A stretch of DNA of 64,000 nt. It comes from Asterochloris sp. CNOR1 (Eukaryota > Chlorophyta > Trebouxiophyceae > Trebouxiales > Trebouxiaceae). Each line of letters starts with the position of its first letter. Positions within the stretch are counted from its first letter, which is position 1. Position numbers and translations under genes: made by a program. Positions 1 through 11,102 of the stretch are shown piece by piece. Location: contig OZ017749.1 of assembly GCA_963969365.1 (NCBI GenBank), forward strand, positions 2,728,001 to 2,792,000. Direction: 5' to 3'. The notes below the pieces were generated by a model. That model did no database searches and had not been told where the DNA came from. It saw nothing but the letters and a program-made list of their open reading frames with translations.

Positions 1-29
1 AAAAAAACTGTGCTGGAGCTGGAGCTCAC

Positions 30-3000
30 CTGCCAGCGGGGGTCGTCCTCAAAGAGCTCTTTGACCTGGGAGAAGCGCATGTTGCGTGTGATGGCCTTGC
101 TCTCGTCCAGCATGGTCTCAAAGTCCTGCAGCAGCAACTGCGAGGTGAGATTGTGTCATGTGGGGGGGCCCTTAGGACTTGAATCAATCTTTGTGCTAGC
201 AGCTCTATTGCTGCTGGGCATATGACAGGGAGCCAGACAAGCCTCTGAGTGTGCAAACACCACCTTTGTGTAGCCTGCACATTGCACCTGGCTATCTCAA
301 CATCATGTTCAAAGGAAGGTGCACGTGTTCGAACACAGCATCTCCTTCACCCTCGCAGCTGCCAGATTGCACAACCTGCCACCTGGCAGGTCACCTGCCT
401 TGGCTTTGTCGCCGTCACCATACTGTCAGAAGCCACCGACGGGGCAGCAGGCAGTCATTGCTACATTTGCCAGGACCTGACATGGGCGACTTGAGCCTGA
501 AACACATCCAAGATAAATGGGCACCAGAAAGGCTTCCTCTCTGCTCGCCGAACCTCCTTGGACTTCTTTATCTTCATGCGCTCCTCCTCCTTCTCAAACT
601 TCTTACGCTGCTGTAGATACTCATTGAAGCACTGCTTCTTCTCCCCCAGCGATTTGAGCGCCTTATAACGCCGGTCGTTGATGATCAGGCGCATTGCATT
701 CTCCCAAGACCAGTCGCTGCCCACGCCTTTGCTGGTCAGCAGCTCCTTGAATGCGTCTTTTGCCTCTTCCTGCAGGGCGCAGCGCCAGCAATCTCAGTTC
801 AAACGTCACCAGGACATTGGAGGGCCCCCCTGCACAGCAGTAAAACCTTGCAGACCTGAGCACACCACAGCCGTTGTTGGTCAGCAGCACCTTGAGAAAG
901 CCTTTGCTCTTTGCACAGGACTGCTCACGAGAGCAGGCTGCTGCAAGTTTTTAGGAGATTCCAGTCCCAGGGTTTGTGGCACTGCTGCTGTGCTCTTCAA
1001 GCAGCTACCCTTGAAGCCCCTCAATGAGGCTCAAAGATGCCTCCACCACTGCCATCACCCCCAATGCAAGTTGGCCCTTATCTGGTTGCCTGGGCGCCTT
1101 CCTGGCCACTGCCAACCACGGCCTCCTGGCTACCCATCTAGGACAGTGTAGGTGTACTGCAGCTGGCACAACATAGTGGTCCTCACTAATGAGCACTGCC
1201 CCTGGGCTGCTCACGTTGGAGGAGTGCGTGTGCGTGTGCATTGTATGCAGCACAACCCACTGTATGTCACTACCGCTGCTGCCCCTCATCTTACACAGTC
1301 CAGCGTAAGCGAGTGCTGGCCCCTGCCTTGGAGGTCAAGATATTAGCTGCAAACCTTGATGGACGAGGTGCACTGTGCACAATTCCATGTGAATTACTAC
1401 CGCCGCTCCTCAACTGACTCACCACTGTGCTTGCCAGAAACCCTAACCTCCTCACCTTGGTGGAGTACATAAACTTGTCATCCTCCTCTTTGGTTTGCAC
1501 CTTCCCCAGCTCTCCCTCCACAGTGTTAATGACAGGGCCGCTGGGGAACACTGGCTCTGCCTTCACACCATTGGCCTGCTCCGCCTTGACCCCTGCAGTT
1601 GCGCCGGCAGCTCCTGCAGCCGTCGCAGCCGCCGCCGCCCTTGCAGCCACAGCTGCGGCGGCCACAGCCTTTGCCTGCACCGTGGGAGTATCACTTTTAT
1701 TATGAGCTGTGTACAAAAGACATTGGCAGGCGCCCTTGCTACCTGCGCAGCCACAGCAGCTGCTACCATAGCCGTGGCCTGCACATGCCCCTTGTCGGTT
1801 TGTTGAGAGGCCAGTGCCTTGTATAGGCATGTAGCTTGGTTGCAGCTGTTGTTTATCCCAGCTCTGGACACCCCAAGCACACACCTAGAACAGCGTACCT
1901 GTGCGGCAGCAGCTGCAGCCTCTGCGTCCTCCAGCTCCTTGGGCTTGACCCACCGGCTCTCCTACAGCAGCAGGCAGGGGCGTTGCTGTCATGCAGAATG
2001 TCATCCCTGCCTCTCCGAATTGCAACGTTTGAGTCAGCGCAAGCTGCATGCATTTTGTTACGAGGGCGCTTTCATGAGGCAACAACGTCAGTCACACCCC
2101 TACAAGCATCTTCAGACTTGGCTGCTTTCCCAAGCTGGCAGAGAAGTGCGGCATATCTGGTGTAGCTGTAGGTTCCAAACCTCGACCCCGCGAGCGACCA
2201 CCGCAACAGAGGACGACTCAGGCAACAGGCAGATGCTGACCTACATGTCGCAGCTGCACGCAGTGCAATGCAGTGCACCTGTCTGCAATGCAATGCAGTG
2301 GACCACCCAAGCAGGCCTTTCAGCTCAACAGTCTTGACTTAATGGTCATGCCAGAGGTCAAGACTGGTTCAGCAAGACACATACCTTGGTCTTCCGATTG
2401 TGGTAGTATTTGCGCCCGTCAGGGCTGGTGAACTCCTTCCAGTCTGACACAATGACATCTGGCTTGCCAGCAGCAGCAGTGACCGCCGGTTGCTGGGCGC
2501 TCGCTGCAGCAGCAGCAGCAGGCGCAGGGGAGGTGCCTAAGCTGGCTGGCGTGGCAGATGCCTGCAGGCCAGGGCAGCAGCATGCTGGCTTGGGACCAGA
2601 CTGCGGGAACCAACATGATGCAGGGCGCACTGGTGCAGGTCGCCAACTTGCAACGCCAGCAAATTGCAAGCAGCAGCCGATGCAAGCAAGGGTCCTGCAT
2701 TGGCTGGCGTAGCAGATGCCAGCAGGGCAAGGTAACTGCCTCTTAGGAAGACACCCTGCATTGTCAGTCGTACTGAATGGCATGCTGGTGCAGGGTGGCA
2801 CTGTGCAAGGCGCCTGATCGACATCTGTGGACTGACATGCATCAGCAAAGAAGATTCAGGCAGGAGAAGCACGCCCAACAGTGAGATCTGTGCTGTGGGC
2901 TTGGCCATCTCGCTCGAGGCTGCCTGAACCCAGCATGGTCCTGGGGAGAAGGCAGCCAACTGGCTGACATGTAGAGCAGTGAGCAGAGCAAGACGCATTG

Positions 3001-4445
3001 TCGCCCAGCATCAGCCACAATGCCTGGTTCAGTTTGACAAAAGCTCTCAGCCCACGACAGCATGCTACTCACTGGGCCTGGCGATTTCATAGCATCGGGC
3101 TTGGTCCAACTGGATTGCTTCGTGGCCTTGTTGTGGTAGTACTTTCGCCCGTCAGGGGCAGTGTGCTCTGTCCAAACACTTGCAGACGCGCCAGCAGCAC
3201 CGGCGCCGGGTGTGATAGGCGCTGTAGAGGCTGCCAACGGCGCACTCTGCTGTGGCGCTGGCTGAGCTGTCTGCTGCGTCGGGGGCTGCATGGGGGGCCG
3301 TACAGCCCCTGGAGGCCCCTGCACGCCCATGCCTGGCCCTGGTGGGAAGCCCTGCAGCAGGATGCCCAAATGTCGCATGCAGCAGGCCCTTGTGAGCAGC
3401 GAGATGCAGCAGGCAAAGCTGCCACGCATGCTTGTCCAGATTCCGGCACAGGCCAGAGGGGGCAGGGTGCTGGTACACTCTGGCATGAGCGGCTGAGTGT
3501 TGACATGGCAGGCAGGGCTAACCCCTTTGCCTCCTACCTGTGGACGTGGCTGCTGCCCACCGTAACCCATTGGAGGCTGCCCATATGCTCCCATGTGCGC
3601 CTGCTGGGGAGGCATGCCCCCAGGGTAGCCTTGCTGCGGCATCATGCCTGCAGCACAGCAGTACACAACATTTATGGGGCTCAGAACAGGGCCTGAGCAC
3701 TGTGCAGAACCTCTGCACCAGCCAGCAGTACTGCAAACACAGATGCTTGCAACGGATGGAAGAGCCAGCCTGCATGCTTTGACAAACACATCCCATGCCA
3801 GCCTCCTGTCAAAGACATGCAATGCCAGCCTGGCGCCAGAATACATTCCCTGAAAGCTCACCCATGGGGGACCCCTGCATGGGTGGCCGCTGCATGGGCA
3901 TGCCCTGGGGCAGCATGCCTGGCGCCCAGCCCGGGGGCTGCTGCATGCCTGGCCCAGGCATGCCTGGGTACACAGGCCTGGGTGGCCCGCCGTACGGGAG
4001 CGGCTGCTGCTGGCCAGGGGGAGTGTAGCTCGTCATCCCTGTGGGAGGCGCATAGCCAGGCAGCCCCCCCCCCGGCCCAGGGGAAGGTGCAGGCCTGGGG
4101 CCACCCCTATCTGGAGCCTGCAGCACGCAACAGCAGTGGCACTCCGATCGCTGAGTGCCTTGCATAGTCTCCTGGAGATGTCAGCAAACAGCCATGGCAA
4201 AACACTCTGCTGAGGGGCTCTCACTGCTGCTGGTGCAGGGCTGGGGGCTCCTCCACCAGGCGCAGACCCTGGCGCGGTGGCCTGCTGACCTGCAGACACA
4301 GCGGAATGTTTGGAATATATTCCAGCAGACCGCCGCAAACAGCATGTGCCCAGAACGCCTCTGCATGAGGCAAAGCGGCAAACCAGTCACCTTTGGTCAT
4401 CCATGCAGGCAGAGTAGACTCCCTGCCTCTGCCACGCCCAGCCAT
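30..4445 (-). CDS. PRP40: PRP40-like pre-mRNA-processing factor (two WW domains, FF domains), 3'-truncated by window edge
   Basis: U1-snRNP-associated splicing scaffold: WW domains bind proline-rich branch-point factors, FF domains bind phospho-CTD and U1 components. I join exons 4445-4391, 4289-4225, 4117-3862, 3647-3538, 3351-3073, 2561-2385, 1961-1899, 1778-1743, 1674-1456, 769-554 and 137-30, all with consistent phase, giving 528 codons before the window ends in an intron. The start [13 protein letters not shown] follows no better upstream ATG. Order: Pro/Gly/Met-rich N-terminus; WW1 (exon 3351-3073, [19 protein letters not shown]); WW2 split over exons 2561-2385 and 1961-1899 ([16 protein letters not shown] / SRWVKP); an Ala-rich linker; FF1 (769-554, [19 protein letters not shown]); and the start of FF2 (137-30, [14 protein letters not shown]). 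Plant PRP40 has two WW and about five FF domains, so several FF domains should lie beyond position 1. The short Ala-rich exons (1778-1743) are the least certain part. Confidence 0.9.
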
Positions 4446-6408
4446 GCTGGGCCTTGTTCCCTGCTCAGCTACTGCTCAATGAGCTGTGGGGACCTCTGCA
4501 GGGCAGCCCACACCAGATCACGCCTGATCTGGGAGACCGGACCGTTGCGTGCACGCTGGCTTGCAGGTTGCGTTCGCTGTTCAGCAGAAAAGGAAGACAT
4601 TTCCATATAAACAGCCGACTGCTCATCTAGAGATCTTGCAGGCTGTTCAAAAGGTCGCTGCGGTGAGCTCTGGCTCTCAGAGCATTCAGCTTGTGAGACA
4701 TCTGCCTGACTGTTGTGGCTCTGACCTCTGTCTGCAGGTTTGTGTTGAGCTCGAGTTGGCACCATGATCTATGACGTGAATAGCGTGGCATTCAGGCTGT
4801 TCCTGGGCTCAGGTGGTGGCCATGGAGCCGGCCCAGCTGCCAAGTACGCCCTCTCCCAATCATTGTTGCTGTGACCATGACCAGTCCAGTCTGCTTCCAC
4901 TTGGGGCAATAATGGATGGTGTGTGCTTCCTGGTACTCCCTGTAGTCTCTCACCTGGTGTACAGGAGGGACAACAAGAAGCAGCCTGGGGAGAGCAAGAA
5001 GGACAACAAGCCATCATTCGTAGAGTGAGGCGGCTTGCGGCGTGCAGTCATCTGGTCATCAGGTGGGCCTGCAAACTGTTGACGGCACCGCTGTTGGCTG
5101 CCATGCCTGCTACCATAGCATGATGTTCCAGTGCTCAATGGGAAATGATGGTGAGAAGAAAAGCGATTCTGAGCTGAGAGGCTGACAAAACACATTCCCA
5201 CTGATCCCCAATGCTGCTGATAAAGGTTCAGCTGCATTCACTCCATGTGAAGTAAAGTTAGAGGGTTCAGCAGCCTTGGTTGCCGCGCAGGGAAGTGTGC
5301 TTGCCAAGCTGGGCGCCAAGGATGCAGCTCCATTGCCAGCACAATGGCACGGCACGCTGTGCTGCAGCAGCGTGCTGCATTGTTGTTGAGGCTTACTTCA
5401 GGTCAACTGCGCATCGTTGGAGGCCTTTGCACAGCAGCCTTTAAAGCTGGACGGTGTGCTGATGCAGCCACAGCCCTGATTTGATTGCACATGTTGAAAG
5501 TGTGCTGAGTGTCGCAAGAAAGTGCTCCAAAATGAGGCTGCCAGCCCCAAACTTTCTTGTGACAAACAACTCGTGCTGCTAGCCCAGACATACTTCAGCA
5601 AGCAGACATTTGAAGAGGCTCCATTTGCATGAGTCATTGGTCCCTCCTCAATACCACGGAGGGTCGTCATGGCAAACCAATCTTTGGTTGTGTTGGCAGC
5701 TGCTCAAGCGTGGCTGCTGTCACTGAGTGTGACGTCACAGCAGGCTGCATGCTGTCGCAAGTGCTCAGGCTGGTCTGGGCTGCTGGGGCTGGGCTGCTGC
5801 TGCATGGTGTACTGCCTCGGCGGTGAGCCTGGCTTGCGGGGCACCGGGGGGTCAAGCTGTCAAGGCGCTTGTATGATCTTTCCCAGACATAGACGTGAGG
5901 GACTGGGCAGGGTCTCTGCTGTTGAGAAGCAAGCCTATGGTGAGGGGAGAGGCTATGTGGGTAAGAGGTCATGCTGACCTGCATGTGATGCAGAGCAGCG
6001 AGTGCAGCCTCCCAGTGGCTGGCCTTGGTGTGCACAAAGATCAGCCTGTTGGGAATGACAGCACTGGGGCGCGGGACTGCCAGACATCTCTCATCAGGCT
6101 CTCCACCTGCACAGCAGGTCAAGCAGCAGCCCTTGTTGAGCAGCAGCCGATCACGAGCATTCTAAATGTATACATTGGACGTGCCATGGTGTCGCTGCTA
6201 CTTGACCTTCTCCCTAAATCAGCTAAGGTGCTCCTCCCTTGGTCTGACAAACGGTCGTGTTGTTGCTTTGATACCTTTACTTGCAGGCAAGCTTGTCTTT
6301 CAGCAGAATTGTCTCCTGCAGCTGACGCAGGACATGAGCCATCCACAGGCACAGCTCCACAGAAGCATTCCTCCAGCTCGCGCATGTGATGCACCTGCCA
6401 GGAAGCGA
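4446..6408. other. Intergenic region between divergent PRP40 and TGD3 genes; only weak coding hints
   Basis: About 2 kb separates the two start codons, so it must hold both promoters. Two weak coding hints are present. On + 4822-5028 a 68-residue frame ends in a hydrophobic stretch (GVCFLVLPVVSHLVY) followed by a Lys/Asp-rich tail (RRDNKKQPGESKKDNK), as a small tail-anchored protein would. On - about 6106-5966 a frame reads RLIFVHTKASHWEAALAALHHMQ before a CAG/GTCAGC donor, which resembles one pentatricopeptide repeat. Neither connects to further recognisable exons, so I do not call them genes. Confidence 0.3.
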
Positions 6409-9297
6409 ATGACGATGCATTTCAACAGTCAGCAGCCCAGCAAACGACGCTGCATCTGTGCCAGCAGCTCTTTGCAGGCACAGCAGGTACTGTAACCTCA
6501 CAGTCCTGTGACATCATGCTCATGCTTGCGATTGCAGTGCATGGCTGGCCTGCTGTCCTGCAGCTTTTCATTGCCTTTCTGCACTGCTGCTACAGACGAC
6601 TGCATCTGTGCCTGGAGACGTCAGGCAGCCCACCACAGCAGCAGCCTCCCCTGCAGACTTGGATGCAGACGTTCTCATCGAGATGCGCAACGTGCACAAG
6701 TCCTTTGGCAAGAAGCAGATTCTGCGCGGCACTAACATCAAGGTCCGGCGGGGCGAGGCTGTCGGCATCATTGGAGGCTCCGGCACGGGGAAGTCCACCA
6801 CTCTGCGGCTTATGGCTGGCCTGTTGATGCCCGATAAGGTGCAGTTTTGTGGGAAAGCTGCGTGCAATGTCTGGCTGCCCATGCCAGACCAGGCTGCATT
6901 GCTGGCCAGATGCCCAGCAATGCATGTGCACCGCTGCAGGTTTGGGGCACGGCACATTGCACTAACCAGTCCTGCAGAGCCTGTGGGCACACTTGGCACT
7001 TATGCTTGGGTGTGAGCATTGCTGCAAGCTGTGGGCTCGCAGGCTGGTGCCAAGGAACATCTGCTTGGTCCATGTGGGCATTGCAGCGCCCGGATGGCCA
7101 GTCTGCTGGTGCCAGACGCAGTGACTTGTGGGGTCAGGCGGTTTGCGGCTCGTGGCTGGCCTGCTGCTGCTCAAGCAGGTGTCTCTGGGTGGACACTTCA
7201 CATGCCCGCGTGCCCTGTGACAGAAGCATCGGCAACCCTGTAGCCTCCTGCTTCTGCTGCACAGTGCGTGCCTGGCATTTGCAGGGCGCAGTGTGGATGG
7301 AGGAGCAGGTTTCACTGCTGCCCATCCGCGCTTGCCCAAGCTGACCAATGCCCAAATCACAATGGCATCTAGCCACGTGCCTGCCTGGCGGCGTGCACAG
7401 CATAGGCGGTGCACTCAGCAGCTGCACTGTGTATACAGTCGGCCTGGCTCAAGGGGTTGCTTCTGCTGTTGCCATGCCTCCGCATGCATTGCCTGCCTGT
7501 GCACAGCGATGTGCTGACTTACAAGTGCGCAAGGGCCCCAGGTCTCCCTGCAGGGCATCATCTCACAAGGGCAACCCTCTGCCTGTACAGAACTAGGTGC
7601 TGATTAAGTAACAGGATTGCAATGGCCTTGGTCTTTACGTCTTTGAGTCCTAATACAACGGCAACCTCCATCTTTGCAGGGCGAGGTCCTCATAAAGGGG
7701 CAGGTGCGCAAGGGACTCCTGTCAGATGACCCTGAACTTGCCCAGCAGCTCAAGGTGGGCATGGTCTTTCAGAACGGCGCGCTCTTCGACTCCCTCACCG
7801 TGGGGGAGAATGTGGGTTTCATGCTCTACGAGCACACCCAGCTGCCTGAAGAGCGTGTAAAGGTGAGCTGCCAGAAGTTGCTAAGCTGTGCGCTGTCTGT
7901 CATTCAGGGAGGTGCCTTAGCCAACATGAGCCAGGGCTGTCTGCGGCCAGCAAGCTGGGTGTACCCAGGGCAGTGGCTGTTGAGCATGTGAAGATGAGCT
8001 GCAGGGATGCAGGCACACTGTATGCCGTGTCACTGTGAGGGTAGTTGCAAGGGTAGCCTATGAGGCTGGCTGGCTGGGTGACACAAGAGCAAGGCGCAAT
8101 GGCATCTTGCATTTGCTGTGTCATTCTGACACCAGCCTTCCCGCTGCCGCATCAGCAGTGGCATCGAGGCCCAGCTTTCAAGCTACGCTGACAGCCAGTG
8201 TCGCCTCTCACAGAGTGGCCTGACACGTGTTTTCTTTGGTGCTGCTGCAGGAGCTTGTTGCCAGGAGCCTTGCCGCCGTCGGGCTGTCTGGGGTTGAAGA
8301 TCTGTTCCCTGGGGAGCTGTCTGGCGGCATGAAGAAACGAGTTGCCCTTGCTAGGGCCATCATTGCTGATGACGCCAAAGAAGGCCAGGACCAGGTGTGC
8401 AGATGTGTTTTGCTGCATAAGAGCTGTTGTGCATGCTGCACATAGAACAGGCTGCACCGATGCCACTTATCTGTCTCGCATTGCCATACACAGCTGCTAA
8501 CTGCCTGCTGACACAGTAGGCTGCCTTCCATTGCAGTGCTGTGCCTGGGCATTATTCAGCCTTGCAATCCCCACCCTGCCTGTTGAGTAACTGCTTTCAG
8601 AAGCAATCGGTGCCCCATCAAGCATGGCACATGACCAGCCCTCATCTCTCTACCTCCATGCATTCCCTGCCATGCTGGTGCAGGTCATCATGTATGATGA
8701 GCCCACCGCCGGATTGGATCCTGTGGCCTCCACAGTCGTGGAGGACCTCATACGCTCTATGCAAAGTACCCGTGCCAAGTCACAGAGCAATGGCGGTGCA
8801 AACAGCAGTCCCAAGGGGGCTATGCTGCCCTCCACTGGCATTGCCAGCTATATAGTGGTGACCCACCAGCACAGTACCATCAGAAGAGCTGTGGATAGGA
8901 TCATCTTCCTGCACGAGGTTTGTGGCTTTGTAGAATCTCACCTACCTCAGTTGCATGAAGCCTGGCAAGGAGGCTGTAATGCAGCTAGATGCTGCAAGGT
9001 CAAACAGGCACCATTTACTGAGTTGTTTTGGGATGCATGCCTATGTGCCGGCAAGACGCAGCAAGGACTCGTGAGGTGTCAACAGGATCACCATATCATC
9101 GCATGCACAAGGATCTTCTGCAAAAGATTGTATTTCACTGTGCCAGGTGGACGCTGCAAGCGCTCATGCTGCCCTGACTATGTGTGCAGGGCAAGGTTGT
9201 CTGGGAGGGCACCACAGAGGAATTTGATACCACCAGCGAGCCCATTGTTCGCCAGTTTGCGCAAGGCACTCTGGATGGCCCAATCAAATATACCTGA
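6409..9297 (+). CDS. TGD3: TGD3-like ABC transporter ATPase (chloroplast lipid import)
   Basis: ATP-hydrolysing subunit of the plastid inner-envelope TGD1/2/3 complex, the MlaF-like machine that imports ER-derived glycerolipid for galactolipid synthesis. Six exons join in phase 0: 6409-6486, 6596-6838, 7680-7862, 8251-8394, 8684-8917 and 9190-9297, giving 329 residues (Arabidopsis TGD3 is about 345). Visible motifs: Walker [10 protein letters not shown] (about residues 86-94), Q-loop VFQNGALF (Q138), signature LSGGMKKR (about 191-198), Walker [14 protein letters not shown] (about 217-229) and H-loop VVTHQ (H277). The N-terminus is basic and Ser/Gln-rich with few acids, fitting a transit peptide. 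The frame is open further upstream, so the exact start (ATG 6409) is inferred. A hydrophilic Ser/Gly/Lys insert sits between Walker B and the H-loop. Confidence 0.93.
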
Positions 9298-9517
9298 AGT
9301 GGCTCTGTGACTCTGTACAAGCATGTTCAAAGGTTCTTCTAAAAGGGCCCTCGACTCTGTAGTTGAATCTGCAGTGTTGCTCCGGTGCATCTAAGACTTA
9401 GGGCATGTACAGGGTGCACATCTTGCAGGCTGCATGGACTGGCATGCTGCTGTCATGGAGTGACTGCCAGTTATCTCAGGGCTGCACTGGCTGGCCAACT
9501 CCGGCTGACGCGCCCCC

Positions 9518-10806
9518 TCAGAGGCCCTCTGCTGCATCAGGCTTGCTCTTGTCCTTCTTCTTGCGGTGACGACTGCTGGCGCCCTCCTCAGCAGCCTCCA
9601 GGTCTGCACCCTCTGTCGACTCCTTGCTGTGATGCTTCTTCTTCTGCAGTGGGGGTGACACAATCAGGCCGGCCTCTGCTGCGGCTTGATGTGTGGGTAG
9701 GCGCAGACAGACCTCCTGCTGACAGGCAGCAAGCAAGTAACAGCAACTCAAGTAGGATGCAAGATGCTGCACTGCAGCAGCACGGTCCACTCAGAAACCC
9801 GAAGTCACAAGTAGGCAGCTCCAACAGGCCCAGCAAACCGGGCAGCAGCTGTGCTGTTCTTGCTGCTGACTTCAGCAAGCAGCAGATGGACAGCCCGCCA
9901 AAAATTGTCGCCCTGAATTAGATACACTCTGCTGCATCACTGCAACACTCAGGTGTGCCTGTTTGGGCACCTCCATGATCAGGCCAGGGGCACAGACAAT
10001 GCCAAACCATCTCCGCACAAACAGAAAGTCTACCAAGGAGGCAGGCGCACTTTTTTCTTCTCCTCCAAGAGCAATCCAGAGCTAGTGTCCATGCTGCTGG
10101 GGATGGTGGGCAGGTCAGCTGCGGGGTCGGCGGCCTCTGCCCCTCCCAGCGTGGCTGCAGCAGCAGCCAGAACAGCTTCATTGGCCCCCTGCCGTGCCAC
10201 GCTGGGGGAGTGCGTGCCCATGGGCGCGGCATCCACAGCGAGGCGCACGCGGCTGGGGGTGGCTGTGCCTGCTGCGCAGGAGCGCACGCAGAAGATCAGA
10301 GGTACGCAGTGCTGCATGTGCAGTGCAGCCATGCTGAACGTGTCCAGGCATGCAGGGGCTGGCTGTGCAGGGTGCCTGCCGGGGTCAGAGGCCTGTCCTG
10401 TGGACTGCGCCATACTGGGCAGTGAGCACTGTGCATGGCACGGCGCAGCACAGGGCACAGGCCAGGCTGTGCTTGCAGGGCAGATGTGCTTGGAGCGCCG
10501 GTAAGCTGACGCAGCACTCGTGGATTGTGCGCCAGCACAACTTTGAGGCTGACCTGGGGACATTGGAGGAGGTCCTGCTGGAGGGGGTGGGGTGGCTGAG
10601 GACACTCGCACCGGCATCGCCTGTGGAGGTGTCATGGCCTTGTTGGGGGCCTCATACTGCAGGCACAGGGTGAGAAGATAAAGGCAGCAGGGTGCACAGT
10701 AGCTGCCACAGTGTCAGTGGTGGCATGGATGAGCCATGGCGGAGCCGTTCAGCCAGCACACCTGTCGCTGCTCAAAATTCTCTGTCCTGCCTCCCTGCCA
10801 AGCCAT
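9518..10806 (-). CDS. Small disordered protein with lysine-rich C-terminus, unrecognised
   Basis: Not recognised. Four exons join with consistent phase: 10806-10762, 10656-10554, 10271-10051 and 9643-9518, giving 164 residues. The N-terminus (MAWQGGRTENFEQRQYEAP) is followed by a Pro-rich stretch (SSATPPPPAGPPPMSP), an Ala-rich middle and a basic tail in which the exon 3/4 join makes EEKKKKKKHHSKES, then SRHRKKKDKSKPD before the stop. Such tails occur in nuclear proteins and splicing or Mediator accessory factors, but that is only an analogy. The splice between exons 2 and 3 (donor at 10553, acceptor at 10272) is the least certain; an alternative frame at 10553-10475 reads VSLKVVLAHNPRVLRQL and might be an extra exon. 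The 220-bp gap to the TGD3 stop holds nothing visible. Confidence 0.5.
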
Positions 10807-11102
10807 GAGAGGTGCAGTGGAGTCGTTGCCAGGGCCACTGCAGGCAGCAGGTTCATCTCCAATGAGACATGTGTGCCGAGAGACACTCTGGGCTATGCAC
10901 ATGCAGAATCACTGAAGCACAGGGAAGACATTGGGGTGTGTCCGAATCAAGCATCCACATTGCTGAGCCAGCTCAAGCTAGGTTCAGGCAATGCGATTTG
11001 CTGTGGCACTGACCATTCCCCATTGCCCCCTGTCTGTCAGGTGTGCCTGGCAGCAGCATCCTGCCCATCAGACACCCTGCACACAGTGCTGGTAGGCCAG
11101 GC

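Noticed and set aside
5966-6106. Single PPR-like stretch on the minus strand
   Set aside because: Only one repeat-like unit, with no neighbouring repeats or matching exons.
6451-6612. TGCATCTGTGCC at both ends of TGD3 intron 1 as another exon-edge duplication
   Set aside because: Only 12 nt match, and the surrounding sequence does not extend the similarity convincingly.
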